Counted from the first letter of the stretch, positions 44,648 to 54,472 are shown. The stretch: DNA of 64,000 bases from Oceanobacillus polygoni (GCF_008304605.1 NZ_PIJY01000026.1:248001-312000); one strand, 5' to 3'. The notes: generated from the letters alone by a model not told the origin. Numbers and translations are program-made.

Positions 44648-44710
44648 AAGGAAGACCGCTTTTCCTTTCAAGCAATGATATTACTTTTTTTGGAAAAAGG
44701 TCTTCCTTTA
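44648..44710 (-). terminator. Hairpin after the second ATP-grasp gene
   Basis: AAGGAAGACC pairs with GGTCTTCCTT, with an inner TTTTCC/GGAAAA stem. The T tract on the minus strand is weak. It may be a partial stop or processing site between two ATP-grasp genes. Confidence 0.55.
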
Positions 44711-44743
44711 ATTTTATTACTTAGATACTTTATATTATCTTAA

Positions 44744-46282
44744 TTATTTCGATACTCTTTTTCTTCTAATTCGAACGTCATCAATTTTCACAGGAAAATA
44801 GCCTTCTTGTAAAGTTTGTCCTGTTTGTAGCGATGTTTTTGAACTTTTTTCATTGTTTTTAGTACCTTGAGCTAATATTTCAAAACCTATTTTAACAGGT
44901 GACGTTCTTGAAAGCTCTTTAACATTAGATACTACAGCTCTTTTAGACGCAGCACTATTAATTTTTTTTCTAAATTCATCTATATTTTCAGTGTTCCCTG
45001 AGACCACAATTGATGTTGTTCCATTTAATAAGTTTTTAACATAGCCGTGTAATTTTAACTTTTTAGCTTGATTTCGAACCCAAACCTCATATGCTACATT
45101 CTGTATTTTTCCTTCAACAATAAATCTAGTCGTAGTAATATTACCAGTAGGCATTGGGGGTATTGTATATTCTTCTGCATATCCATTTTGAAATGCTTCA
45201 AACATATGTTGAAAATCAAAATAATATAGTTGACCATCTTTATTATAGTTTGCTTTTGTTTCAGGGAAGTAAAGGTCGATGATTTCTTTTGGAATGTCCC
45301 TTGATACACCTTCCATAGGGAATAAATGACTATTGATACTAGCTTGTGTATTTATTTCAATTATTGTTGCTGTATTATTTTCTTTATCTACAATAATATC
45401 TACACCACTATGCTTTAATCCTGGTATTGCAGCTACTGCTTGAATTGTAATATTCTTGATTTCATCTGTAAGTTCATCTGTAACATCTACCGAATCACCG
45501 CCAGAAGAAATGTTTGCTTTAGACTTAAGAAAGACCCTTTCTCCTTCTTTCGGAATACTATCTAACTTATAGTCTTTTTCTGCCAACATATCGAGTAATT
45601 CTTTATCTATTTTAATTAATCTACGGAAGAGCGCAGGGTTTTTATCTCTTTCAGAATTGTTTATTTTAATCAGTTGCTGTATTGTGCTTTTTCCGTCACC
45701 TACAACATTAGCCGGAATCCTTATAATTGCGCCCATTACCTTATCACCAACAACATATACTCGATGATCTATTCCTTTAAAAAATTTCTCAACAATTACT
45801 TCAGAAAAGCCTAAGTCATATTTAACATAAGATAATGCATTTTTGAATTCAGTTTCATTCTTAATATTTGCGATAACTCCTGCTCCACCTGTACCATCGC
45901 TTGGTTTTATAACAAGCGGAAAGTCAAGTGATCTAGCATAAGATAATATTTCTTCATCAGGTACTTCTTTTTTGAAAACTCGGCCTTCAGGTGTGGGAAC
46001 TCCTGCCTTTAACAAATACTCTTTAGTCGTATGCTTATCCCGACAAATCTTCAATGTTGACAACGAAGTGAAATCACCACGTGATACTACAAAACGATGT
46101 TCCCGCTCTTGAGATGCTAATGAATAACGAAGTTCAGATTTTCTTCTGTTTTCATTGATAAACTTAAGAGTAAGTCCTCTTCTCCATCCTTCTAACGCAA
46201 TACTATACATACTAACTGTATAGCCCTTTGCTTCTTCAGGAATAGAGGTTTCTAAATGTGATAACCAATTCTTTATTTTCAT
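44744..46282 (-). CDS. ATP-grasp ligase with C-terminal acylphosphatase-like domain (paralogue 2)
   Basis: 512 residues, the same plan: ALEGWRRGLTLKF, then HRFVVSRGD in place of HYFFRTRGD, ATP-grasp with FPLVIKPSDGTGGAGVIAN and RIPANVVGDGKST and HSGVDIIVDKENN, then the acylphosphatase-like domain. It keeps the Asn (YVKNLLNG) but has Tyr-Glu where Phe-Arg should be. The tail is short and basic (RIRRKRVSK). It lies 70 bases downstream of the CapA-like gene. It is the most divergent of the four paralogues in its N-terminal block. Confidence 0.82.
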   Translation of the reverse strand: MKIKNWLSHLETSIPEEAKGYTVSMYSIALEGWRRGLTLKFINENRRKSELRYSLASQEREHRFVVSRGDFTSLSTLKICRDKHTTKEYLLKAGVPTPEGRVFKKEVPDEEILSYARSLDFPLVIKPSDGTGGAGVIANIKNETEFKNALSYVKYDLGFSEVIVEKFFKGIDHRVYVVGDKVMGAIIRIPANVVGDGKSTIQQLIKINNSERDKNPALFRRLIKIDKELLDMLAEKDYKLDSIPKEGERVFLKSKANISSGGDSVDVTDELTDEIKNITIQAVAAIPGLKHSGVDIIVDKENNTATIIEINTQASINSHLFPMEGVSRDIPKEIIDLYFPETKANYNKDGQLYYFDFQHMFEAFQNGYAEEYTIPPMPTGNITTTRFIVEGKIQNVAYEVWVRNQAKKLKLHGYVKNLLNGTTSIVVSGNTENIDEFRKKINSAASKRAVVSNVKELSRTSPVKIGFEILAQGTKNNEKSSKTSLQTGQTLQEGYFPVKIDDVRIRRKRVSK

Positions 46283-46352
46283 CGAATTAAAAACCCTTCC
46301 TTCTTTGAGAATTTATCTAATTACATAATTTATCTACCACTTATCTTGTAAA

Positions 46353-47402
46353 TTAAGAGATGTCCAAATCAGGAATATAATGTCGCATATGATTTCTCAT
46401 CCGATCATAGACTTGTTGTGAGTCAAACTCACCAACATCGGTTTTAATTGTTTTTTGTCTATCAACAACGTCTTTTAATAAATGAAGCTTATAGTCCTTT
46501 TTATCTCCACTATCTACATAAGTTAGAGTATATTTAGGGTTGCTGATTTTAGTCATTTTACTATTCTCTGGTTTCTCTACATCAACTGTCATATACGCTC
46601 CAATCTGCCTGTAAATTCCTTTTTGACCGGAGAAGAAGTTACCTAAAGAATACGCAACAAAGGTCTCTTCACCCTTAGAGTTTACAATATTAGCAGGAGG
46701 TTGTAGTACATGTGGATGGTGACCTATAATTATATCAGCACCTGTATCAGATAAACTACTTGAAGTCTCTACTTGAAAAGATGTTGGGAGCATTGCATAT
46801 TCTTTACCAAAATGCATTGATAGTACAACAATATCAGCAAGACCTTGACCTTTTATTTTATTTATGATTCTTCGAATCCACTTAACTCCATAATCAGCAA
46901 AACTTCCGGCTAGGTATTCCTTATCTTTAGGTCTCTTTACAGTTCCCATTGATTTTGTATATGCCAGGAAACATATTTTCAAGCCATTTCTGTGGAAAAT
47001 TCGAAGTGTATTTCTATCATCATTGGATTTATAAGCACCCACATATGGCATGTCAATTTTTTCCCAATTTTCAATAGCTTTCAGAATACCTTCTTCCCCT
47101 TTATCCATAACGTGATTATTAGCCATATTTGCAATATCAACATTAAGATCTTTTAATGCATAACCTATTTCAATAGGGCTATTAAAATGTGGAAAACTGG
47201 AAATTCCTAGTTCTGCTCCACCAATAATTGACTCTTGATTCGCTATAATTAAATGATCTTTTCTAAATAGTGGTTTTGCTGCTGCAAGCATTTCTGTAAA
47301 ATCATAACTACCATCTTCCAATTTCGCTTTATTATATACCCGATCATGGAGTAAAATATCACCAGTTGCTCCAATTGTAACTTTTCTTGTATTATTATCC
47401 AT
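46353..47402 (-). CDS. CapA/PgsA-like metallophosphoesterase
   Basis: 349 residues of the calcineurin-like PGA_cap family linked to poly-gamma-glutamate capsule synthesis. Motifs: TIGATGDILLHDRV with the metal-binding Asp, IANQESII, MANNHVMDKGEEG and IIIGHHPHVLQPP. Unlike typical CapA it shows no signal peptide or membrane anchor, so it seems cytoplasmic. No CapB or CapC-like gene is visible. It lies between ATP-grasp paralogues 2 and 3. Its substrate is unknown. Confidence 0.87.
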   Translation of the reverse strand: MDNNTRKVTIGATGDILLHDRVYNKAKLEDGSYDFTEMLAAAKPLFRKDHLIIANQESIIGGAELGISSFPHFNSPIEIGYALKDLNVDIANMANNHVMDKGEEGILKAIENWEKIDMPYVGAYKSNDDRNTLRIFHRNGLKICFLAYTKSMGTVKRPKDKEYLAGSFADYGVKWIRRIINKIKGQGLADIVVLSMHFGKEYAMLPTSFQVETSSSLSDTGADIIIGHHPHVLQPPANIVNSKGEETFVAYSLGNFFSGQKGIYRQIGAYMTVDVEKPENSKMTKISNPKYTLTYVDSGDKKDYKLHLLKDVVDRQKTIKTDVGEFDSQQVYDRMRNHMRHYIPDLDIS

Positions 47403-47546
47403 AATTACATCCCCTTTGATGCCTTTCTATTTCATTTATTCCAAAGCTATTCACTAAAATATATTTAACAATTAGCTTTAGTTATACTATTTTAGGCAGG
47501 CAAAATCTTGCTTGCAAGTCATTCAGATACTTTAGAAATAAAGAAG

Positions 47547-49190
47547 TTATTTTTGCTTAATGGCTTCTTTAATTTTCCTAATTGGTTCTGTATACTTCCA
47601 GGACGTACTACTCAAAATATGTTTATTATCCTTCTCAATTCTATCCCTTTGTTTCTTCAATCTCTGCAAATCCTTATCCATCTTCCTTAAAGCATATTGG
47701 ACAGATTTGATATTTGACGTATTATATTGCTCTGATATTTCAAAACCAACCGTTACTGGCTCCTCATAGCTCTCTTCATTAATTTTTAATACGTTAGAAC
47801 CTTGAGGATACTGTTCAATTATTTTCTTAAAGCCACTAACTGTTTCTCTATCTGTTCCAGCAACAACAATCTCGATTTCATCAAATACTTTACTCTTTAC
47901 ATAGCCATGTAAACTATGGTCAAGTGCTTGTTTTTTTAACCATCTATGGAAATTATAACGTTGTACATCCCCATAAACCGTATATTTTCTAGAATAAAGC
48001 CTACCTATCGGTGCAGGGGCTACCTCTACTTCAAGTGCCGCTCTATTTTCGAGAGGCTCCAAAATAGTTATTAAATCAAAATAAATTCTTGATTTCTCTG
48101 TATTTGTTCCTCTAGTTTCTGGAAAATAGTAATCGATAATAGCTCCTGGAATATCTCTTGATTTGCCTTCAATTGGGAACAGCGCACCGCCGATTTGTGC
48201 AGTCGGGTTCAATTCAATCACAACTGCGGATGCAGTAATATCGTCACCTTCGTTAACAATAATATCAACACCAGCATGTGGAAAATCAGGAATAGCTTTT
48301 AACGCATCAATTGCGATCTGTTTATACTCTTCTGCCAATGTATCGGTTACATCAACCGGATCTCCACCAGATGATACATTTGTTTTTTCCCTCAAATAGA
48401 TTAATTTTCCTTTTTCCGGAATACTTTCCAGTGTATAGCCAGCATCCATAATAAAGTCTAAAATCTCATTATCGATATGAATTAAGCAACTATTTAGTCG
48501 CGCATTCTGTTTTCTCACCTTATTTTTCAGATCAATTAACTCTTCAATGGTGTGCTCTCCATCACCAGTAATATTTGCAGGAACTCGGTTATATGCTGCT
48601 ATTACCTTATCTTCCACAACATAAACACGATACTCTTTACCTATCACATACTGTTCAACAATTACTTCATCATAATCTAATTCGTGACGGACATAATGAA
48701 TTGCTTTTATTAACTGCTCTTCATTTCGAATATTTGTTACCACACCATTACCTAAACTTGCATTCGTTGGTTTTAATACAAGTGGGTAGCCTAAGTCCTT
48801 ACTATACGCAATGATTTCTTCATTCGTTGCATCTGGAGCAAATCCCTTCCCTTTTGGAACAGGCACACCAGCTTTTTCAAGGTAAATCTTTGTATCATCT
48901 TTTTCCGAACCTATTTCAACTGCTTCATTAGTAACGAGGTCTCCACGTGTTCTAAAAAAGTAATGTGTTTTTGTTTCTGAGCTTAATGAAAACAAACGTC
49001 CTGGAGGGTTTACGCCAAAAATAATCATGTCTTTGAAATGATCCGAGTCCTTTGTATACCATTTAAGCTTCAATCCTCTTCGCCAGCCCTCCAGTGCAAC
49101 TGCAAAAGCATCTAATCGTGTTTTTCGAGCATTTCTCACAATATCATTTGTAAGCTGTGGCAAACTAATTCCCAGCTGCTTCTCTTTCAT
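47547..49190 (-). CDS. ATP-grasp ligase with acylphosphatase-like domain and coiled-coil tail (paralogue 3)
   Basis: About 547 residues. ALEGWRRGLKLKW and HYFFRTRGD near the start, ATP-grasp with YPLVLKPTNASLGNGVVTN, RVPANITGDGEHT, HAGVDIIVNEGDD and VVIELNPTAQIG. In the acylphosphatase-like domain Phe-Arg is Phe-His and Asn is Ser. The C-terminal 45 residues form a basic coiled coil ending in SWKYTEPIRKIKEA, the SWRxTxPLR-like motif seen in many bacterial glycosyltransferases. An earlier ATG at 49196 is too near the GGAGG, so 49190 is preferred. Confidence 0.83.
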   Translation of the reverse strand: MKEKQLGISLPQLTNDIVRNARKTRLDAFAVALEGWRRGLKLKWYTKDSDHFKDMIIFGVNPPGRLFSLSSETKTHYFFRTRGDLVTNEAVEIGSEKDDTKIYLEKAGVPVPKGKGFAPDATNEEIIAYSKDLGYPLVLKPTNASLGNGVVTNIRNEEQLIKAIHYVRHELDYDEVIVEQYVIGKEYRVYVVEDKVIAAYNRVPANITGDGEHTIEELIDLKNKVRKQNARLNSCLIHIDNEILDFIMDAGYTLESIPEKGKLIYLREKTNVSSGGDPVDVTDTLAEEYKQIAIDALKAIPDFPHAGVDIIVNEGDDITASAVVIELNPTAQIGGALFPIEGKSRDIPGAIIDYYFPETRGTNTEKSRIYFDLITILEPLENRAALEVEVAPAPIGRLYSRKYTVYGDVQRYNFHRWLKKQALDHSLHGYVKSKVFDEIEIVVAGTDRETVSGFKKIIEQYPQGSNVLKINEESYEEPVTVGFEISEQYNTSNIKSVQYALRKMDKDLQRLKKQRDRIEKDNKHILSSTSWKYTEPIRKIKEAIKQK

Positions 49191-49217
49191 TTCCATTTCC
49201 TCCTATGTAGCATCCTG

Positions 49218-50840
49218 TTAGTTTTTTAATTTTTTTGTGATTGATCCTACTAATCGAATTGGCATCGTTGCTTTCCAGGACAAACTACTATAGTACTTTC
49301 TTCGTTTCAATTCTGCTTTTTTAAGTTCACGTTCAGTAATTTCAAGCTCTTGCTTATACATCTTCAAGTCTTCAATTTGGGTTTTTAAATCTGTTTTTAT
49401 TTCAAAGCCTACTTTAATTGGTTCTTCGTAGTCTTCTACCTGTATTTCAAAGACTTGTCCGCGTTCTTCATCTTCCCAAAATGCGTTTTTAAAATCATCT
49501 ACCATCTCAGGATCTGTGCCACCTACAACAATTTCAATATCGCCCTCTTCAAGCGTCATGATATAACCGTGAAGATAACGTTCAAAGGCTTGTTTACGCA
49601 GTCCTCGATGGTACCCTATATCGAGCACATCTCCACTAACTATATATTTTTTTGCAAATAGCTTTTCTTGTGGGCACGGCGTTACTGTGGTGACAAATGC
49701 ATCCCTTGATTGCAATGGATCAAGGACATCATGAAAATCAAAGAATGTATTTACTTCACCTGTATCGTTATCTTTTGTTTCTGGAAAATAATAATCAATA
49801 ATTGCTTTTGGAATATCTCTTGATTTACCTTGGATTGGATAGAGCAAGCCGCCAAGCTGTGCAGTTGGGTTAAGTTCAATAATATAGACATTTGCATTGT
49901 CCTGATGTAAAATCAGATCAACCGCACCGTGTTCAAGACCCGACACAGCATGCAATGCCTTAACTGCTGCTTCTTTCACATATTCAGGTAACTCATCCAA
50001 TGCATCAATCGGATCGCCACCTAACGAAATATTCGTTTTATCACTAAGTGCAATATTTAAATCCTTTTCCGGAATCGTGTCGAGTGAATATCCTTTCCGG
50101 CCAATATAATCTTCCACTTCTTCATTCACAAGGATTGGACAACTTACTAATCGAGGATTTAGACTTCTTTCCTCATTTTTGATCTCAATTAATGCTCCGA
50201 TAGAATTTACCCCATCGCCTGTGACATTCGGTGGAATCCGGTTCATCGCTCCAACCACTTCATCACCAACAACATACATGCGGTACTCCTTACCCGGTAT
50301 GTATTGTTCCACAATTACGTCCTGGTAACCAAGATTACTACGTACATATTCCAATGAATGTTCAAATTCACCACTGCTCGTGATATTAGAGATAACCCCT
50401 CTGCCGAAGCTGCCATCAGTTGGTTTTAATACAACTGGAAAACCTAAATGAGATGTGTAATCAACTATTTCCTCATTTGAAGATTCTTCTGTAAACTGCT
50501 TTCCTTCAGGCACAGTTACCCCATTTTTGAGTAATGCTTGTTTTGTCTTTTCCTTGTCCCGTCCAATATCGACAGCTTCATTAGTTACTTTATCACCTCG
50601 GGTTCTAAAGAAATAATGTGTTCTATCCTTTGAACTTAAGGAAAATAATTGCCCTGGTTTATCCACAAACCATGTTCTCATCTCATTAAATTTTTCGGAG
50701 TCTTTTACATGCCATCTAAGTGTTAGACCTCTTCTCCATCCTTCAAGCGCAACAACATAAGCATCTAATAAGTTTCCATGTGCATCTGAAACAACTTCAT
50801 TGGAAAGGTGTGATAACCATTCTGCACGATTCTCTTCCAT
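49218..50840 (-). CDS. ATP-grasp ligase with acylphosphatase-like domain and coiled-coil tail (paralogue 4)
   Basis: 540 residues. ALEGWRRGL 31-39, HYFFRTRGD 75-83, ATP-grasp about 95-352 with FPVVLKPTDGSFGRGVIS (134-151), RIPPNVTGDG (201-210), HGAVDLIL (304-311) and YIIELNPTAQLGG (319-331). The acylphosphatase-like domain is at 396-480 with Tyr410-His411 at the Phe-Arg site and Thr at the Asn site. Coiled coil 485-518, then SLSWKATMPIR (519-529). It is closest to paralogue 3, 20 bases away, so the pair is a recent duplication by appearance. Confidence 0.83.
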   Translation of the reverse strand: MEENRAEWLSHLSNEVVSDAHGNLLDAYVVALEGWRRGLTLRWHVKDSEKFNEMRTWFVDKPGQLFSLSSKDRTHYFFRTRGDKVTNEAVDIGRDKEKTKQALLKNGVTVPEGKQFTEESSNEEIVDYTSHLGFPVVLKPTDGSFGRGVISNITSSGEFEHSLEYVRSNLGYQDVIVEQYIPGKEYRMYVVGDEVVGAMNRIPPNVTGDGVNSIGALIEIKNEERSLNPRLVSCPILVNEEVEDYIGRKGYSLDTIPEKDLNIALSDKTNISLGGDPIDALDELPEYVKEAAVKALHAVSGLEHGAVDLILHQDNANVYIIELNPTAQLGGLLYPIQGKSRDIPKAIIDYYFPETKDNDTGEVNTFFDFHDVLDPLQSRDAFVTTVTPCPQEKLFAKKYIVSGDVLDIGYHRGLRKQAFERYLHGYIMTLEEGDIEIVVGGTDPEMVDDFKNAFWEDEERGQVFEIQVEDYEEPIKVGFEIKTDLKTQIEDLKMYKQELEITERELKKAELKRRKYYSSLSWKATMPIRLVGSITKKLKN

Positions 50841-50866
50841 TTGATTTCCTCCTACAATTCACCATT

Positions 50867-52285
50867 TCAATCCCTTGTATGAACATCAGCTTCTAAATTC
50901 GTATAATGAATAAATTCCTTGCCATTTATCAAATCATTTGTTAATCGACCTTGTGCTTCAATAAAGTAATCTCCTAGCCATTTATCTGTCGGATTATCAA
51001 ACTCATCATAGTTACCCGGTTTTGGTGTGAACTCTCCAAACACCAAGCCTTCATCAGACCTTAGAAAATCGATTCTTATAAAAGGAGAGGGTATTTCAGC
51101 ACTAATCGCTTTAGCAATCTCAACCTCAGCATTTGTTACACCTTTACCTTTGAATAAGCTTTCATCATATTTTCCAGTTCCAATCCGTTCACCTGATGCT
51201 GTCCACCAGCAATACTTTATTTCCGGGTAGCGAACAATTTCTAAAATAAGTGCTACTTTTCCGTAAAAACAATAAAACTTAATATCACGCGCAGGTACTT
51301 TATTATCTCTGTCTTCCAATATTAATTCTTCGGTGAACCATTCATTACGACTAACTCGGCCGGATTCTATATCTCTCTCCATATTCTTCCTTAATACTTG
51401 CCAATTAGCAATGGTCTTGGATTGTTTTATATCTATTATATCATTATTCGTATAAACGAGATATACACCACGAGCGCCTGCTCCATCAATGGGTTTGATT
51501 GCTATCCCATTCTTTTCTGGGATTTCTTCTAAGGTATACGATCTATCAGAAACTTCTGGTGTTCTTATGTTTAATCGATTCATAAAACGGTATGCAAGCT
51601 TTTTATCATCTAGCAGCATTTCTGGTAAAGTTCCGATTAGCTGATGCTCCCGCATGCGCATATTTAGGCTTGCACGGTAAGAGGAAGCAGGTTTTAATGA
51701 GATCTCTTCCTCTGAAAGACCCGACCTGATCATGAACTCTGGAATATCTTCTACTTTTAGCCCGGATAGGAGTTTAGGATAAACGAGCTGCTTGTATGCC
51801 TTCTTCTCATTCATAAATAAACGAGCAGCTGCTTTTAATAGATGATTGTAATTTTCATCATACGTTTGCTTTTGCTCAATGACATCTTCCATTAACTCAA
51901 TTAAAGTTCCTTCGTCCTTCTTTTCCTTTGCCATTCTCCATAAATGATTATAATCCAGTTTCGCAGTTGCTATTTTAAGCGAATTGATCATTTCCTTAGC
52001 GCCGGATAACTCATGGTGAATAGATGCAATCTCTTTTTCCAGATTTGCTATTTGCGGTTCTTGATTTGTATGCAATACTTTGCGAATGGAAGCAGTTTGC
52101 TTCCATGTCTTGCTTTTCTCTATATGCTGTATCTGTTTTTCGCTATTTTTAATATCAGCTTCTGCCTTTTTAATCGCCGCTTCTGTTTTAATCAATCGTT
52201 TGATTAATTCCTCATTGTCACGTTCACGTTCGATTGAAGCTAGGCTTTTTTGCACATCGATTTGATTATCATTTTCTTCGTTCAT
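50867..52285 (-). CDS. TupA-like ATP-grasp protein with N-terminal coiled coil
   Basis: 472 residues. Residues 1-110 are coiled coil with a SKTWKQTASIR motif at 58-68, related to those at the C-termini of paralogues 3 and 4. The ATP-grasp part (about 220-455) has IAIKPIDGAGARGVYL, ARDIKFYCFYGKVALI, PFIRIDFLRSDEGLVFGEF and PGNYDEF. This matches the family of TupA, needed for teichuronopeptide in alkaliphilic Bacillus. It is 26 bases upstream of paralogue 4 and just after a glycosyltransferase gene. The family link is by eye, not a search. Confidence 0.72.
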   Translation of the reverse strand: MNEENDNQIDVQKSLASIERERDNEELIKRLIKTEAAIKKAEADIKNSEKQIQHIEKSKTWKQTASIRKVLHTNQEPQIANLEKEIASIHHELSGAKEMINSLKIATAKLDYNHLWRMAKEKKDEGTLIELMEDVIEQKQTYDENYNHLLKAAARLFMNEKKAYKQLVYPKLLSGLKVEDIPEFMIRSGLSEEEISLKPASSYRASLNMRMREHQLIGTLPEMLLDDKKLAYRFMNRLNIRTPEVSDRSYTLEEIPEKNGIAIKPIDGAGARGVYLVYTNNDIIDIKQSKTIANWQVLRKNMERDIESGRVSRNEWFTEELILEDRDNKVPARDIKFYCFYGKVALILEIVRYPEIKYCWWTASGERIGTGKYDESLFKGKGVTNAEVEIAKAISAEIPSPFIRIDFLRSDEGLVFGEFTPKPGNYDEFDNPTDKWLGDYFIEAQGRLTNDLINGKEFIHYTNLEADVHTRD

Positions 52286-52303
52286 CCAATCATCACCTTT
52301 GCC

Positions 52304-54472
52304 TTATTCCAGTTTAAATGGATTCTCATCCACCAACCAATTTTCTATAAAGGATGCAAATGACACTTGATTCCATGTTTTTTCACTCATCCAGTTTTCA
52401 GTGGATAATGGAATTGATTTTAATTCTTTACGATGATTTTCCAACAAGTTATCGCGAACTTTCTCGTTAATTGGATACCATTTCGATTTAGTGTGAACAT
52501 ATTCAGCGATATGTCTCGAACACTTACGAAGATCGTAATTTTTAGTCCTTGTACTCCCTAACGGTGGTTGGTTAACAATAACTCGAACAACTTTTGGATG
52601 AATTTTCGGTACATACACTTGCTTTTCCTCAAATATAGCAGGGTTGTTTACAATTAATACATCACAAGAAATTGATTCACCATAGACAAGCATCTGCACC
52701 TGATTACCATCGATCAGCTTTCTTATGGATGGCTCAATTGCCTTTGCCATTTTCAAATCATATTGGCCCATTTGAATAAGTCCGGTTCGCATTCCCATTT
52801 CTTGTAACGCCTTTACTTGTAGAACGATATATTGATCTGGATTTGACCGGAAGTCCGAGATGAAGACGATATCGAAATGTCGCTTTCCGAGTTGTTTTTC
52901 CTCCCTCTCTGGCCACATCGGCTCCGGTACGGGATACAGCCTTGATTCAGGTTCGAATGGCATATAAAAAGTGTCTGTTTGTTTATGGTACAACCGATAT
53001 GCCTCTGCATATTCCTTGCGGGTTCCCATTAAAAATCCATTGTATCCAAAAGCAGAGCTTGCAGTGAGTGAACCAGATGATTGCATTGGAAAGGATAATG
53101 GTCCGGTTTTTAAATCTACTACTGATTCTTTACCGAAGACAGCAATTAAACGATTTTTAAATTCACTGTCTGCTGCAAATCGAACTCTATCCCAATAACC
53201 AACCTTTTCAAGCACGGGCTTTCTCCTAAACATAATCGATGACATGTTTGAGAAAATATATCTTCCTGGCATACCTCTTCGATATGGCTTAAGTTCTTCT
53301 GTCAGTCGAGCATGCTCAGAGGTGTTTGCAATTATATCTTTCTGCTCCATTAAGTGGTTTACTTGTCTTTCAATCTTCTCTGGATGTGACCAATCATCTG
53401 CATCATTAATAGTGACAAATTCGCCTGTTGCCTGCTGTAAAGCTATGTTACGAGCAATATATGGCCCGCTGTTCTTTGGTGTAGTGAGCTGTTTTACTCT
53501 TGCGTCCATTTCGGCATATTCAGCAATCACATTTGCTGTATCATCTGTACTGCAATCATCTACAACCAATATTTCAAGGTTGTCCCACGTCTGAGCTAAC
53601 ATGGATTCAATCGCTACACGAATTCCCGATTCAGAATTATACGCAGGAATGATGATCGACACTTTCGGTCCATCACCCGTTGCATGCTTCTTTTGAATCG
53701 GGTTGGTTCTTAATCTATAATAAGCATCCATGGTATCGTCAGGTGACAATGTAATCTCCTGTAATTGGTAAAGACGCAAGCACTTATTAATCCAATCCAC
53801 TCTACCTTCAATCGTTCTTTCTAAATTCGCTGCAGCTACATACAAATCTGCATGTTTATCTGAAACGAGCAGATTTGTAATGAATCGCATTCCCTTTTCT
53901 TGTTCACCTAGAAGTTCGTAGCTCTCAGCCTTTAGTATCGCCGCTTTTCTGAGTGTTTCTTGGTTTTTCTCTTTATCCATTGAAATAGCCATATATTTAA
54001 GAACCATGTCTGCACTATCTTCCGTAAGTTTATTCGCGTACCATAAAGCTAGCTCCCAAGCGATTGCCTTTCTTAAATAATAATCACTCGTAGTTACGAA
54101 CAACTGCTGTAAATCGGATAATGCTTTTTCAATAAACCCTAGATCATATAAATATTTTTTGTATTTTTTAAGCTGATTTTCAGCATGTTTTCTTTTATAG
54201 GCTTTGCTATAGACTTGCTTGATATTCCTTCTGCCTAATACATAAGCTGGTATCGATCTTATAATGGATTTCCCTTCGCGCTTATACTTCGCCAGATTCT
54301 TTATCAAGTGCTGTGCCTGCATAAATTCGTGCTTATATTCCATCAAACGTTGCTGGTTCGCCTTCTTCTCGGCTGATTTCTTTTCCAGCTCTGCTTCTAA
54401 TTCAGCCAATTGATCAGTTAATGCAGTATTTTCTTCTTCAGGCTTATTCATTTCAGTTTGTTTTTTCATCAT
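52304..54472 (-). CDS. Large GT2 glycosyltransferase with helical N-terminal region
   Basis: About 722 residues. A Glu/Lys-rich coiled coil, then helical repeats with a pattern like FIEKALSDLQQLF (about 110-265), a GT2 domain (KVSIIIPAYNSESGI, then VVDDCSTDDTANV and INDADDWSHPEK), and a C-terminal 200-residue region with KRHFDIVFISDFRSN. The last part resembles GT1-like or activation domains. The frame runs to 54517, overlapping the upstream gene by 65 bases. Tandem ATGs at 54472 and 54469 shorten the overlap and are likelier starts. Sugar donor and acceptor unknown. Confidence 0.82.
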   Translation of the reverse strand: MMKKQTEMNKPEEENTALTDQLAELEAELEKKSAEKKANQQRLMEYKHEFMQAQHLIKNLAKYKREGKSIIRSIPAYVLGRRNIKQVYSKAYKRKHAENQLKKYKKYLYDLGFIEKALSDLQQLFVTTSDYYLRKAIAWELALWYANKLTEDSADMVLKYMAISMDKEKNQETLRKAAILKAESYELLGEQEKGMRFITNLLVSDKHADLYVAAANLERTIEGRVDWINKCLRLYQLQEITLSPDDTMDAYYRLRTNPIQKKHATGDGPKVSIIIPAYNSESGIRVAIESMLAQTWDNLEILVVDDCSTDDTANVIAEYAEMDARVKQLTTPKNSGPYIARNIALQQATGEFVTINDADDWSHPEKIERQVNHLMEQKDIIANTSEHARLTEELKPYRRGMPGRYIFSNMSSIMFRRKPVLEKVGYWDRVRFAADSEFKNRLIAVFGKESVVDLKTGPLSFPMQSSGSLTASSAFGYNGFLMGTRKEYAEAYRLYHKQTDTFYMPFEPESRLYPVPEPMWPEREEKQLGKRHFDIVFISDFRSNPDQYIVLQVKALQEMGMRTGLIQMGQYDLKMAKAIEPSIRKLIDGNQVQMLVYGESISCDVLIVNNPAIFEEKQVYVPKIHPKVVRVIVNQPPLGSTRTKNYDLRKCSRHIAEYVHTKSKWYPINEKVRDNLLENHRKELKSIPLSTENWMSEKTWNQVSFASFIENWLVDENPFKLE

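Noticed and set aside
43131-50840. Cyanophycin or poly-gamma-glutamate synthetase
   Set aside because: The ATP-grasp part is similar, but there is no Mur-ligase domain, and CapB, CapC and PgsE-like genes are missing.
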